From positions 3,384,004 through 3,448,003 of the forward strand of contig NZ_FWEX01000006.1 of NCBI RefSeq assembly GCF_900170025.1: a stretch of 64,000 nucleotides of DNA, read 5' to 3'. Origin of the DNA: Nitrospira sp. ND1. Its GTDB lineage: Bacteria; Nitrospirota; Nitrospiria; Nitrospirales; Nitrospiraceae. Positions within the stretch are counted from its first letter, which is position 1; each line of letters begins with the position of its first letter. The notes below the pieces were generated by a model. It was not told the origin of the DNA, did no database searches, and worked only from the letters and a program-made list of their open reading frames with translations. Both the position numbers and the translations under genes were made by a program. This document shows, piece after piece, positions 28,046-36,046 of the stretch.

Positions 28046-29173
28046 ATGATTGATCCGCAGGATTTTATTAAGCACCTTCAGGCCAATGGGGTGGAGTTTT
28101 TCACTGGGGTACCTGATTCTCTGTTGAAGGAGTTCTGTGCCTGCCTTGAACATCTGCCTCGTGCCGGTCACCACATCATCGGTGCTAACGAAGGGGGTGC
28201 TGTGGCGCTGGCACTCGGGTACCATCTCGCAACGCGGAAGGTTCCGCTGGTCTATCTGCAGAATTCCGGGTTGGGAAACATCATCAATCCTCTTTTGTCG
28301 TTGGCCGACCCCGAAGTGTATTCGGTTCCTCTCTTGCTTGTGATCGGGTGGCGAGGAGAGCCAGGTGTCCATGATGAACCGCAACACAAGAAGCAGGGGC
28401 GGGTGATGCTCTCCATGCTCGAAGCGATGGAAATTCCCCATTCCATTTTGGGGCCTGAGTTAGTTGATCCGCAGGCAGCGCTGGCGGATGCCCTGGCTCA
28501 TGTTCGAAAGATGAGCGCACCGTATGCGCTCGTCATCAAGAAAGGGACTTTTAAACCGTTTGCTGTACCCAAGGTTGAGAAAACAGAGTTTCCGCTCTCA
28601 CGGGAAGAGGCGATTCAGCAGGTGATCGAATCGTTGGGCGAACGCGATGTGCTCATTTCTACGACCGGCATGCCATCGCGTGAAGTATATGAGTATAGGA
28701 GCAAGCGGGGGGAAGGCCATCAGCGGGATTTCTTAACCGTGGGAGGGATGGGGCACGCTTCCCAAATTGCCCTGGGAATTGCGCTCCAAAAACCGGGACG
28801 TCCCGTCTATTGTCTTGATGGAGATGGCGCTCTGCTCATGCACATGGGGGCTCTTGCTATCACTGGCGCTCTCAAACCCCGCAATTTTAAGCATATCATT
28901 GTGAACAATGGGGCTCACGATTCGGTAGGCGGGCAGCCGACTGTGGCCTTTGATGTCGATGTTCCGGGCATTGCCCATGCTAGCGGCTACGAATCGGTAT
29001 TTTGTGCTCAAACTAAGCAGGAACTTCAGTCCCGTCTGGCAGAGTTACAGCGTTCAAGTGGTCCGAGCTTGTTGGAGGTCCGAGTACGCTGTGGTGCCAG
29101 GAAGGATATCGGGCGCCCGGTAACAACTCCAAGTCAGAACAAGAATGCGTTCATGGATTTTGTCGAGAATTGA
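28046..29173 (+). CDS. Phosphonopyruvate decarboxylase
   Basis: ThDP-dependent enzyme of 375 residues that pulls the unfavourable PEP mutase equilibrium forward by decarboxylating phosphonopyruvate to phosphonoacetaldehyde. Seen are GVPDSLLKEFCACLE and the catalytic-Glu region IGANEGGAVALALGYHLAT at the N-terminal pyrimidine domain, LQNSGLGNIINPLLSL, and the ThDP/Mg motif DGDGALLMHMGALAITG with VNNGAHDSVGGQPT. The length agrees with the AepY/Fom2 family. No 2-aminoethylphosphonate transaminase or phosphonoacetaldehyde reductase follows, so the final phosphonate is not determined. The gene ends facing the LuxR-type regulator. Confidence 0.94.
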   Translation: MIDPQDFIKHLQANGVEFFTGVPDSLLKEFCACLEHLPRAGHHIIGANEGGAVALALGYHLATRKVPLVYLQNSGLGNIINPLLSLADPEVYSVPLLLVIGWRGEPGVHDEPQHKKQGRVMLSMLEAMEIPHSILGPELVDPQAALADALAHVRKMSAPYALVIKKGTFKPFAVPKVEKTEFPLSREEAIQQVIESLGERDVLISTTGMPSREVYEYRSKRGEGHQRDFLTVGGMGHASQIALGIALQKPGRPVYCLDGDGALLMHMGALAITGALKPRNFKHIIVNNGAHDSVGGQPTVAFDVDVPGIAHASGYESVFCAQTKQELQSRLAELQRSSGPSLLEVRVRCGARKDIGRPVTTPSQNKNAFMDFVEN

Positions 29174-29311
29174 GGCGTGGGGTGGTTCGCTCGAGCGTTT
29201 TGTGCAGGATGGTAGTTTGGGCGAAGCTCAGTCTAGTAAGTGAGCGTCAGGTCTGTGGCTGGCTCCGATTGAAATCCATAATCTTATTCTCGCAGGATGA
29301 CAACTAGAATG

Positions 29312-29923
29312 CTAAGATCGGAACACTTGGACTAGAACTCCTGTCCGAGTCGTTGAATTTGTCTTTCGCATAATGTGTTTGATGTGTTCCTTCACTGTCT
29401 GCTCGGTGATCTTCAGCGCGTTGGCGATTTCCTTATTGGTCCATCCCTTCGCCAGATTTTCGACCACTGATTGTTCTCTGTTTGTGAGCTGAAACCGTTC
29501 CTTGGCTTGATCGGTATTAAGTTGCTGCCGGCGGCCAAGTTCTTCTAGTGTTATGACAAGGCGGGCATACTGGATGCCACCTCGATCGGGTAAGCCAAAT
29601 CCTCGAAGGAGGACGGGCTGATTTGGGTTTCCTGCGATTCGTTTGACCTCAAATTGTTCCCAGTCCTTTGCCTCGGTGCGAACTTGGAGTGCTTTCAGAA
29701 CTTCGGTGCAGAGTTCGGTCAAGGCAGCGGGAAGCACCCCCTGGGCGGACTTTGCAGGTGCGCCACCGTTTTCAGCCATATTGATGAGCTTGGACAGCTC
29801 AGCGGCTTGTCGATTCATATGCAGCAGTTGCATGGAGGAGGATAAAACGACGATCCCGGCACCTGCACGTTGGTCAGCCAGGTTATCTGCAGGTTCCTGA
29901 GAGTGAGCAGCGTTTTGAGCCAC
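29312..29923 (-). CDS. LuxR-type transcriptional regulator
   Basis: 203 residues. The C-terminal 60 residues form a LuxR/GerE helix-turn-helix (LTNREQSVVENLAKGWTNKEIANALKITEQTVKEHIKHIM). The N-terminal part (about 20-130) looks PAS-like (GIVVLSSSMQLLHMNRQAAEL) and may sense a signal; there is no receiver domain with a phosphoacceptor Asp. The start is GTG 29921-29923 with GGAG at proper distance. It is transcribed away from the EPS locus, sharing a 359-base promoter region with it, so it is a good candidate for the regulator of that locus. Convergent with the decarboxylase gene. Confidence 0.9.
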   Translation of the reverse strand: MAQNAAHSQEPADNLADQRAGAGIVVLSSSMQLLHMNRQAAELSKLINMAENGGAPAKSAQGVLPAALTELCTEVLKALQVRTEAKDWEQFEVKRIAGNPNQPVLLRGFGLPDRGGIQYARLVITLEELGRRQQLNTDQAKERFQLTNREQSVVENLAKGWTNKEIANALKITEQTVKEHIKHIMRKTNSTTRTGVLVQVFRS

Positions 29924-30004
29924 GGTTATACTCCGTATGGTCCTTAATCTCTCTAGACAATCAGGCTATTTCTGATAACCTAAAGCATGTGTCTGTTACT
30001 AGTA

Positions 30005-30033
30005 ATGCTACATAATACTTTCGAGGTAGTCAA
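30005..30033 (-). promoter_or_regulatory. Candidate sigma70 promoter for the LuxR-type gene
   Basis: On the minus strand, -35 TTGACT (30028-30033, 5 of 6 matches) and -10 TAGCAT (30005-30010, 4 of 6) lie 17 bases apart. The predicted start near 29,998 gives a leader of about 75 bases before the GTG. Confidence 0.45.
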
Positions 30034-30071
30034 ATTATACTTGTGGGGGATTTATCCGTACGTCATTGGTA

Positions 30072-30100
30072 TTGTTCGTTGGCGCTCGTACTTCTATACT
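30072..30100 (+). promoter_or_regulatory. Candidate sigma70 promoter for the EPS operon
   Basis: -10 TATACT (30095-30100, 5 of 6) with a weak -35 TTGTTC (30072-30077, 3 of 6) at 17-base spacing. The leader to ATG 30283 would be about 175 bases. A weak -35 is what an activator-dependent promoter would show. Confidence 0.35.
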
Positions 30101-30282
30101 GCAAAAGCAGAGGCAATTATCGTTGGTTAGGGCAGCTAGCATGAGATGAACTGGTAAATGACTTCGGTAGCCGTTGTTCAATGGGCGTGCCGGATCTGTC
30201 CATCAACCGTAAATTGCTTAGTTATTAATGGTATAGGCTATGGTGGGTTCCAGCCAGGCGCTTTGTAAAGTTTTGTGCGGTA

Positions 30283-30696
30283 ATGAGGTTTCTGGAGATG
30301 CGTGATCTAAGCAGTCAAAATGGGCCTGTAGCCCAGGACGGATGGGACTGGCCCACAATTGCGGCCAGCGAGAAGCACGCCGAGCGGCTAGCGCTCCTCC
30401 GTCCAATTCCTTATGAAATGTCCCTACCGAATCATGAAAGTGGTCAAAACGGACCCAGCGTGTTCCACGGACGGGCGCTCTCATTGAACATAAGCAGTGG
30501 TGGGATGTTGATCCTCATGGCTCAGGCGCCACTGCTTGATCAGGTCATCAAGGTACATGTTCCGACCCCTGTTGCGCTGGCCGAGACCCCAACACTTGCG
30601 GAAGTGCGCTGGATTAGAAAAGTCCCCTTTTCAGCGTCGGGAAGTGAGGCATCCTTTTTCGTGGGTTTGAAGTTTTTGTTCTCGGCGGGAAGGTAG
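30283..30696 (+). CDS. PilZ-like domain protein
   Basis: 137 residues resembling a PilZ domain, the common cyclic-di-GMP receptor. Support is the LSLNISSGGMLILMAQAPLL segment, matching the (D/N)xSxxG box, the preceding Arg-containing stretch LALLRPIPYEMSL, and the terminal beta strand FFVGLKFLF. The N-terminal RxxxR box is not clean, so c-di-GMP binding is only possible. It opens the EPS gene set, where a c-di-GMP input would make sense. ATG 30283 is weakly supported; ATG at 30298 is an alternative. Confidence 0.65.
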   Translation: MRFLEMRDLSSQNGPVAQDGWDWPTIAASEKHAERLALLRPIPYEMSLPNHESGQNGPSVFHGRALSLNISSGGMLILMAQAPLLDQVIKVHVPTPVALAETPTLAEVRWIRKVPFSASGSEASFFVGLKFLFSAGR

Positions 30697-30750
30697 ATGC
30701 TAGGCAGTTGTTGCAAGTGGCCAGCTGGAATTTCTTCAGGAGAATAAGTC

Positions 30751-31452
30751 ATGAATGGTAAGGCCTTATTGAGCGGGATTATCCTTGTGGGAAATGTGAT
30801 CGGTGTGGCGCATGCCGGACAATTTGACCAGGTGCCCAAGCCGACGTTAGTAGCGGGACCGTCTCCAGGGGCAAGTTCGTCTGGGGTCCGCCACGGAGGC
30901 GAAGGGGCAGAAAAATCATCCCTTACGGTGACCCCGGATTATATTATGGGCCCAGAAGATGTGTTAGAGATTACAGTCTGGAAAAATGCTGATCTTTCCA
31001 AGCAAGTTCAAGTTCGACCTGATGGAAGGATTTCGCTTCCGCTCATTGGCGATGTCTCAGCAGTGGGACGAACTGCGGCTCAGCTGACCGAAGAGATTTC
31101 TGCTCGACTGAAGTCTTACATGGAAAACCCGACAGTTTCGATCTTGGTTCGAGAGGTAAATAGTTATCAAATTTATGTTCTTGGTGAGGTAAATGCACCT
31201 GGTAAGTACCCTTTAAAAAGCAAAACAACCTTGCTGCAAGCGATTACGATCGCGCATGGTTTTACGCAAGTGGCTGCGCGCAACAAGATTGTGGTATTTC
31301 GATTCGGGAAAGACGGCGAGGGGCTGAACAAGATTAAGGCGAGTTACGACGATATTGTACTGAGAGATGGATCCGATCAAAACATAGAGCTAAAGCCCGG
31401 AGATCAAATTGTCGTGCCTTCTGAAACGATGGTGGTGTTGCCGTCAAGGTAG
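30751..31452 (+). CDS. Polysaccharide export (OPX/Wza-type) protein 1
   Basis: 233 residues with a signal peptide (LLSGIILVGNVIGVAHA, cleavage before GQ). A Poly_export domain (DYIMGPEDVLEITVWKNADLSKQVQVRPDGRISLPLIGDV) is followed by an SLBB domain (NSYQIYVLGEVNAPGKYPLKSKTTLLQAI). Such proteins form the periplasmic/outer-membrane channel for exopolysaccharide. A Cys lipobox is absent, unlike its downstream paralogue. Shine-Dalgarno AGGAG lies at 30738-30742. The end is followed 61 bases later by the second copy, which is clearly related in sequence. Confidence 0.92.
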   Translation: MNGKALLSGIILVGNVIGVAHAGQFDQVPKPTLVAGPSPGASSSGVRHGGEGAEKSSLTVTPDYIMGPEDVLEITVWKNADLSKQVQVRPDGRISLPLIGDVSAVGRTAAQLTEEISARLKSYMENPTVSILVREVNSYQIYVLGEVNAPGKYPLKSKTTLLQAITIAHGFTQVAARNKIVVFRFGKDGEGLNKIKASYDDIVLRDGSDQNIELKPGDQIVVPSETMVVLPSR

Positions 31453-31513
31453 AGCCTCGTCGGTCGAATTTACGGGTGACATTTCGCTGAAGCGAGCCAA
31501 AGGAGTGGGGAAA

Positions 31514-32137
31514 TTGAAAACTTTCGGTTGCAGATGGTTGCGAGGGGGGGTATGTATTGTTTTCAGCCTGCTTCTACCTCTCCCAGGGTGCTGGATCGGG
31601 AATGAACAAATCGACTTTAATGTCACCTATATCCCACCGAATGAGTTCTTGTTGGGACCGGAGGACGTTCTTGTTGTAAATATTTGGCGAAATCAAGAGC
31701 TGTCCCGAGAAGTCATTATTCGTCCTGATGGGAAAATCTCCATGCCTTTAATTGGCGATGTTCAGGCCGCAGGAATGACATCCAATGTTTTGGCGAAGAG
31801 AATCGCAGATGGGTTGGCTGAGTTTATGTCCAATCCGACAGTGTCGGTGCAAGTCAAAGAGGTCAATAGTTATTATGTGTACGTTCTCGGCGAAGTATCA
31901 AAGCCGGGTAAGGTGCCGCTAAAGTCGTATGCAACGGTTTTACAAGGCATCTCGTTGGCCGGAGGTTTCACAACGTTTGCCTCGAGAAATAAAATCCATG
32001 TGCTTCGGGTTGTTCCCAATGGTCAAGGGCAGCCGAAACAGGTTCAAATTCCTGTTCCCTATGAAGACATTATTCAAGGTAAAAACTCGGAGGGAAATTT
32101 CTTCCTCAAGGCGGGTGATGTCATTGTTGTGCCGTGA
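31514..32137 (+). CDS. Polysaccharide export (OPX/Wza-type) lipoprotein 2
   Basis: About 207 residues, a paralogue of the preceding gene: EFLLGPEDVLVVNIWRNQELSREVIIRPDGKISMPLIGDV then VKEVNSYYVYVLGEVSKPGKVPLKSYATVL (Poly_export plus SLBB). The start is TTG 31514 behind AGGAG (31501-31505, 8-base spacing), giving a lipoprotein signal CIVFSLLLPLPGCW with the lipidated Cys at 26. The open frame from 31409 overlaps the previous gene and is not supported. Likely outer-membrane anchored, partnering the outer-membrane barrel gene whose start overlaps its end by 20 bases. Confidence 0.9.
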   Translation: MKTFGCRWLRGGVCIVFSLLLPLPGCWIGNEQIDFNVTYIPPNEFLLGPEDVLVVNIWRNQELSREVIIRPDGKISMPLIGDVQAAGMTSNVLAKRIADGLAEFMSNPTVSVQVKEVNSYYVYVLGEVSKPGKVPLKSYATVLQGISLAGGFTTFASRNKIHVLRVVPNGQGQPKQVQIPVPYEDIIQGKNSEGNFFLKAGDVIVVP

Positions 32138-33695
32138 CCAGTGCTTGAAGATAGGTTGGTTGTGTTACGGCGTTTTTGCCCTGGTGTCGTGTTGGACTAT
32201 ATCCGACTCTGCCGCGCAACAGATACGCGTGGTGCCGTCAATCTCGGTTATCGAGCAGTACGACAGTAACGTATTTTTCACACCGAAGTCGTTATTGGCA
32301 CCAGGTACAAAAGTCGATGATTTTATCACTGTAGTTACTCCTCAGCTAAATTTTATGCAGAGTAACTCACTGGTGAAAACAAATCTGTCAGTTGGCGCGG
32401 TTGTTCAGAAATTCGTAAATAACTCAGCCCTGGACAACGTCGGATTCAATGCGAGTACGGGAATTGATCTCTCCCAAGCTGTGAATAGGATTTTGCCACG
32501 AATGCGAGGGGCTCGGATCTTTGGAACATACATGTATACCCCTTCGGCCCCTGCATTCGGTGCTTTCGGAGGAGGAGGGTTTGGTGCCGGAGGGGTCGGG
32601 ATTGCAGGGCCGATTGACTCGGGACTGCTCACTCAGCGAATTAGAACCACTATGTTCAACGCTGGGTTTGCAAACTCTTACTCCCTTTCGCCGACTACAG
32701 ATTTTCAAACTACCTACACCTATTCTCAGATTAGTTTCGGTGGGTCATTCACCCCATCTACGACAGTGTCCGGGCAAGCCCAGAACACGGTGTTCGATAC
32801 CACGACCCATTCCATTTCAGCAGGGCCGACGTCACGGATTTCCGCTATCGACACCTTGACCGTGAAGTATACGTTTGTGCAAATGTCTCAAGCCCAATTT
32901 GGCGACTATGCGACTCATGGTGGGACACTTGGCTGGGGGAGAGCGTGGACCAAGGAGCTGAGTTCCTCGCTTAACGGGGGGCTGACCCTCGTTGAGCCTA
33001 TCCCGGACCTCTCTACTACCGGAGGTCAGCGAAGAATCCCCGCCACAATGTTTCCGACGGGGGGTTTTAGCGTAACGTATGCCTCAGGCTCTTCTTTTCT
33101 TAGGAAGTTAGGCAGTGAAATTCAAGAGGCGACTGGAACGAGTGGTGCCGGTTCTGTAGGAGGTGGAGGTTTTCTTCCACTTCTTGCTGGAATGAATATG
33201 CCCGGTGGAATTGCGGCTCCCGGGTCTTATCGAGTCACCCTTATGTATAACCTCGGCGTGTTTCCAAGCTTTGTTCAATCTGCCGGGCCTATATATACGC
33301 ATACAATCTTATTGGGTGGTACCGCTGGAATCACTGATAGGCTGAGTGCTCAGGCGCTTTTCAACTATGCCCGAAGCAGTTACACATCTGAGGCCATTGG
33401 TACGACGTTCAGCACCTATGGAACGACTGTATCCCTCAATTACCTCATCACACCCATGTTGACTGCCAGACTAAGTCACCAGTGGCTCAAGTTTGATAAT
33501 CAAACGAGTGGTGTGAGTGCTGCCGATTTCGGTTTTGCAAAACAAGTAGTTCTGCTTGGTTTCACATACGCGTATTCACCACGAGGAGATTTTTTCCGGT
33601 CTGGTGCCTTCTGGGAAGGTCCCTCCGGTGCCTCCTCGTCTGCTGAGTCAGGAGTGAGTAAATCTGGATCAGGAGGAGTGGATACAAAGAAATGA
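32118..33695 (+). CDS. Outer-membrane beta-barrel protein of EPS loci
   Basis: 525 residues. After a signal peptide (GWLCYGVFALVSCWTISDSAAQ) the sequence is rich in alternating beta strands with Gly and aromatic residues (IRVVPSISVIEQYDSNVFFTP, LFNYARSSYTSEAIGTTFSTYGTT) and ends near a strand-like VLLGFTYAYSPRGDFF. It resembles the outer-membrane proteins encoded in exosortase-A/PEP-CTERM-type EPS operons (TIGR03016-like). It probably forms the outer-membrane pore or scaffold for polysaccharide secretion. A Gly-rich loop (GAFGGGGFGAGGVGIAG) lies near residues 150-165. Start ATG 32118 overlaps the previous gene. Confidence 0.8.
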   Translation: MSLLCRDQCLKIGWLCYGVFALVSCWTISDSAAQQIRVVPSISVIEQYDSNVFFTPKSLLAPGTKVDDFITVVTPQLNFMQSNSLVKTNLSVGAVVQKFVNNSALDNVGFNASTGIDLSQAVNRILPRMRGARIFGTYMYTPSAPAFGAFGGGGFGAGGVGIAGPIDSGLLTQRIRTTMFNAGFANSYSLSPTTDFQTTYTYSQISFGGSFTPSTTVSGQAQNTVFDTTTHSISAGPTSRISAIDTLTVKYTFVQMSQAQFGDYATHGGTLGWGRAWTKELSSSLNGGLTLVEPIPDLSTTGGQRRIPATMFPTGGFSVTYASGSSFLRKLGSEIQEATGTSGAGSVGGGGFLPLLAGMNMPGGIAAPGSYRVTLMYNLGVFPSFVQSAGPIYTHTILLGGTAGITDRLSAQALFNYARSSYTSEAIGTTFSTYGTTVSLNYLITPMLTARLSHQWLKFDNQTSGVSAADFGFAKQVVLLGFTYAYSPRGDFFRSGAFWEGPSGASSSAESGVSKSGSGGVDTKK

Positions 33696-36046
33696 ACACG
33701 CGCACATTGTCTCCAGAGGATTATTGGCGAGCGGTTGTCAGCAGAAAGTGGTTTGTTATTTCTGCAATCTTGGTCTCGCTAAGTATTGCTGGTGTGGTAT
33801 GTGCGCTCATGCCGAAGATTTATCAGTCAGCGACCAAAATGTGGTTTGAGGGTGCGAAGATCGAAGAGTCCATTGTGAGCGGGCCTACTCCAGCTGGAAG
33901 CGGCTATTCCCCTACACTGGATGATCGCGTCATGGAAGTGCGACAGTTTGTGATGGGGAGAAAAACTCTTGGGCAAATTGCGGGAGAGTTTGGGCTTTTT
34001 GGATACGAAAAAGATCATCCGGATGCTTCAGAATCAGAGAATGCCATCAGAGCCATGCGAGGATCGATTAAGGTTGAGCCTACCAAGGATAAGCTATTTA
34101 TCACACTCTCGTTCTCAAACGAGGATCCCATTATAGCTAGGGATGTTACGACAAGACTCAGCGATTTGTTCATCGAGGAGACGCTGAAAGACCGGGAGCG
34201 AGGGGTTGAGGCGGCGGAGGATTTTCTTGGATTGGAGTTGAAACATGCAAAGGCAGAACTCGAAGTAAAAGAGAAAATAATTTCGGAGTTCAAACAGCAA
34301 CATCTCGGGGAATTGCCACAGCAAATAGACGCTAATCTTCGGAAGCTTGATCGGCTTCAGGACGATATGCGCTCGCAAAGTGAGCAGGCTCAGAATCTGG
34401 CCAATCGATTGGCCCAAATCGACAAATCAATTAAAGATTACGAGGAGACTGGAGAAATCAGTAGTGATTCGCCGGTCGGCGGTTCCAGCAAGCGCAATAA
34501 GGATCCACGCCTTGGGAGAATTAAGGAATTGGAGCGGCGCTTAGTGGAGCTGTCCTCCATATATAAAGAGACCTATCCCGATCTGGTACAAGTTAAGGAG
34601 GAGATTAAGAAACTCCGAGAGATGACTTCAGCTCAGTATCGCGATTTGTTGCCTGATAGCGAGGGCGTTGAAGAACCGGCTGTTGGAAAAAAGTCTAAGC
34701 GCAAGGCGATGGATCCATACCATGCTGAGCTTCTCAAGCAGCGTGAGGAGATCGTTCTTGAGTTGGATGCAGTAAAACGCCACCAGACACATATTTCTAG
34801 TGAAATTTCTCAGTATGAACGGAGGGTGGAACATACCCCAGAGCGGGAACAGAAACTAAAGACACTTGAACGGGACTATGAAAACCTTCAAAAGAATTAT
34901 CAATCGCTTCTGGACAAGAAACTCAGTGCCGGTATGCAGAAGAGTTTGGCCCAAGGACGCAAGGGAGCCAAGTTTAGCATCGTAGATCCGGCCTATACCC
35001 CAGTCGTTCCTGTTGTGCCCAACATTCCGTTGATTATGGCGGCAGGACTTGTCCTGGGCTGCGCGTTAGGTTTTGGCGGTGCCGTCGGTCTTGAGCTTAT
35101 GGGACGAGGATTCCGGTCTGCGGAAGAGGTCGAGCTGACTTTGGGCCTTCCGGTGATTGCGTCAATTCCACTGTACGAAAGTGCGTTCGGCGGATCAATG
35201 CAAACCGTGCGGGCACTTTCTGGCAAAAGCCGAAATGCTGCGGTGTTGTTACCGCGTTATGGAAAACAGGGTGAAAGTCTGGAGATTTCTGGAGGCCTTC
35301 CTGTTGCATCTGTCAGCAAGTCCAGAGGTGCCAATGGGAAACTAAATGACCCAACTCCTGGTCTGGAGTTGGTCTCAATGTGGCGACCGCTTTCATTTGT
35401 GGCGGAGCAATATCGTGTTGCGGCCACCCGGCTTGAGTTGATGACAGGGGATCGAAAGAGTACGGCGATAGTTGTGACCAGTGCTGTCATGGGAGAGGGA
35501 AAGTCCTCTACGGCCCTTAATTTGGGCTACGTGCTGGCGAAAGACCTTGATCGTAGAACCATAGTGATCGATTGCGATCTCAAGCGGCCTATGCAACATA
35601 TCTATGCAGGAGTCTGGCAGCAACCGGGCCTGGCTGAGGTTCTGCGTGGCACCAAGGTGGTCGAAGATTGCTTGCAGAGACTTGGGGAGGCGGGCCCATG
35701 GATTCTTACCGCAGGGGCGGTCGGAGATAACCCGTTGGCCTTATCGAAAATGCATCAGTTGGCTGATCTGATTGCTGAACTGAAAGAAAAATTTGATTAC
35801 GTGATCATTGATGCTCCGCCGGTGTTGCCACTTGCTGACATGCAGGTGTTGGCAAGCATGGGAGATCTTCTCGCCTATGTGGTGAAGGCGAGCATGACTG
35901 GTCGCGATGTTGTACAAAAGGCATTGAGGGTCATCGGTGATACCGCCAATGTGGGGATTATCTTGAATGGCTTAGATGCACATACCACTCCCTACTATAT
36001 GCAACAGGAGTATTACCGCGAAGCTCACCATGAACAGCTCAAGTAA
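33692..36046 (+). CDS. Chain-length regulator / BY-type tyrosine kinase
   Basis: 784 residues combining a Wzz/GumC-like polysaccharide co-polymerase with a cytoplasmic bacterial tyrosine kinase. The first helix is near 19-40 (WFVISAILVSLSIAGVVCAL), a long periplasmic coiled coil follows, and the second helix is near 445-470 (LIMAAGLVLGCALGFGGAVG). The kinase has Walker A MGEGKSS (600-606), Walker A' VIDCDLKRP (625-633) and VIIDAPPVLPLAD. The C-terminus has only a small Tyr cluster (YY at 768-769 and 774-775). It controls chain length and export. ATGA overlap with the barrel gene; its end overlaps the next gene by 17 bases. Confidence 0.93.
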   Translation: MNTRTLSPEDYWRAVVSRKWFVISAILVSLSIAGVVCALMPKIYQSATKMWFEGAKIEESIVSGPTPAGSGYSPTLDDRVMEVRQFVMGRKTLGQIAGEFGLFGYEKDHPDASESENAIRAMRGSIKVEPTKDKLFITLSFSNEDPIIARDVTTRLSDLFIEETLKDRERGVEAAEDFLGLELKHAKAELEVKEKIISEFKQQHLGELPQQIDANLRKLDRLQDDMRSQSEQAQNLANRLAQIDKSIKDYEETGEISSDSPVGGSSKRNKDPRLGRIKELERRLVELSSIYKETYPDLVQVKEEIKKLREMTSAQYRDLLPDSEGVEEPAVGKKSKRKAMDPYHAELLKQREEIVLELDAVKRHQTHISSEISQYERRVEHTPEREQKLKTLERDYENLQKNYQSLLDKKLSAGMQKSLAQGRKGAKFSIVDPAYTPVVPVVPNIPLIMAAGLVLGCALGFGGAVGLELMGRGFRSAEEVELTLGLPVIASIPLYESAFGGSMQTVRALSGKSRNAAVLLPRYGKQGESLEISGGLPVASVSKSRGANGKLNDPTPGLELVSMWRPLSFVAEQYRVAATRLELMTGDRKSTAIVVTSAVMGEGKSSTALNLGYVLAKDLDRRTIVIDCDLKRPMQHIYAGVWQQPGLAEVLRGTKVVEDCLQRLGEAGPWILTAGAVGDNPLALSKMHQLADLIAELKEKFDYVIIDAPPVLPLADMQVLASMGDLLAYVVKASMTGRDVVQKALRVIGDTANVGIILNGLDAHTTPYYMQQEYYREAHHEQLK

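Larger units (their letters stand above)
29924..30282. other. Divergent regulatory region of the EPS locus
   Basis: 359 bases without a gene, AT-rich between about 29,940 and 30,060. It separates the LuxR-type gene (minus) from the PilZ-like gene (plus) and holds one candidate promoter in each direction, listed separately. I see no clear LuxR-box palindrome. Confidence 0.6.

Noticed and set aside
29188-29201. CGCTCGAGCG followed by TTTT as terminator of the phosphonate genes
   Set aside because: A perfect palindrome without a loop leaves only a 3-pair stem around TCGA, too weak for intrinsic termination.
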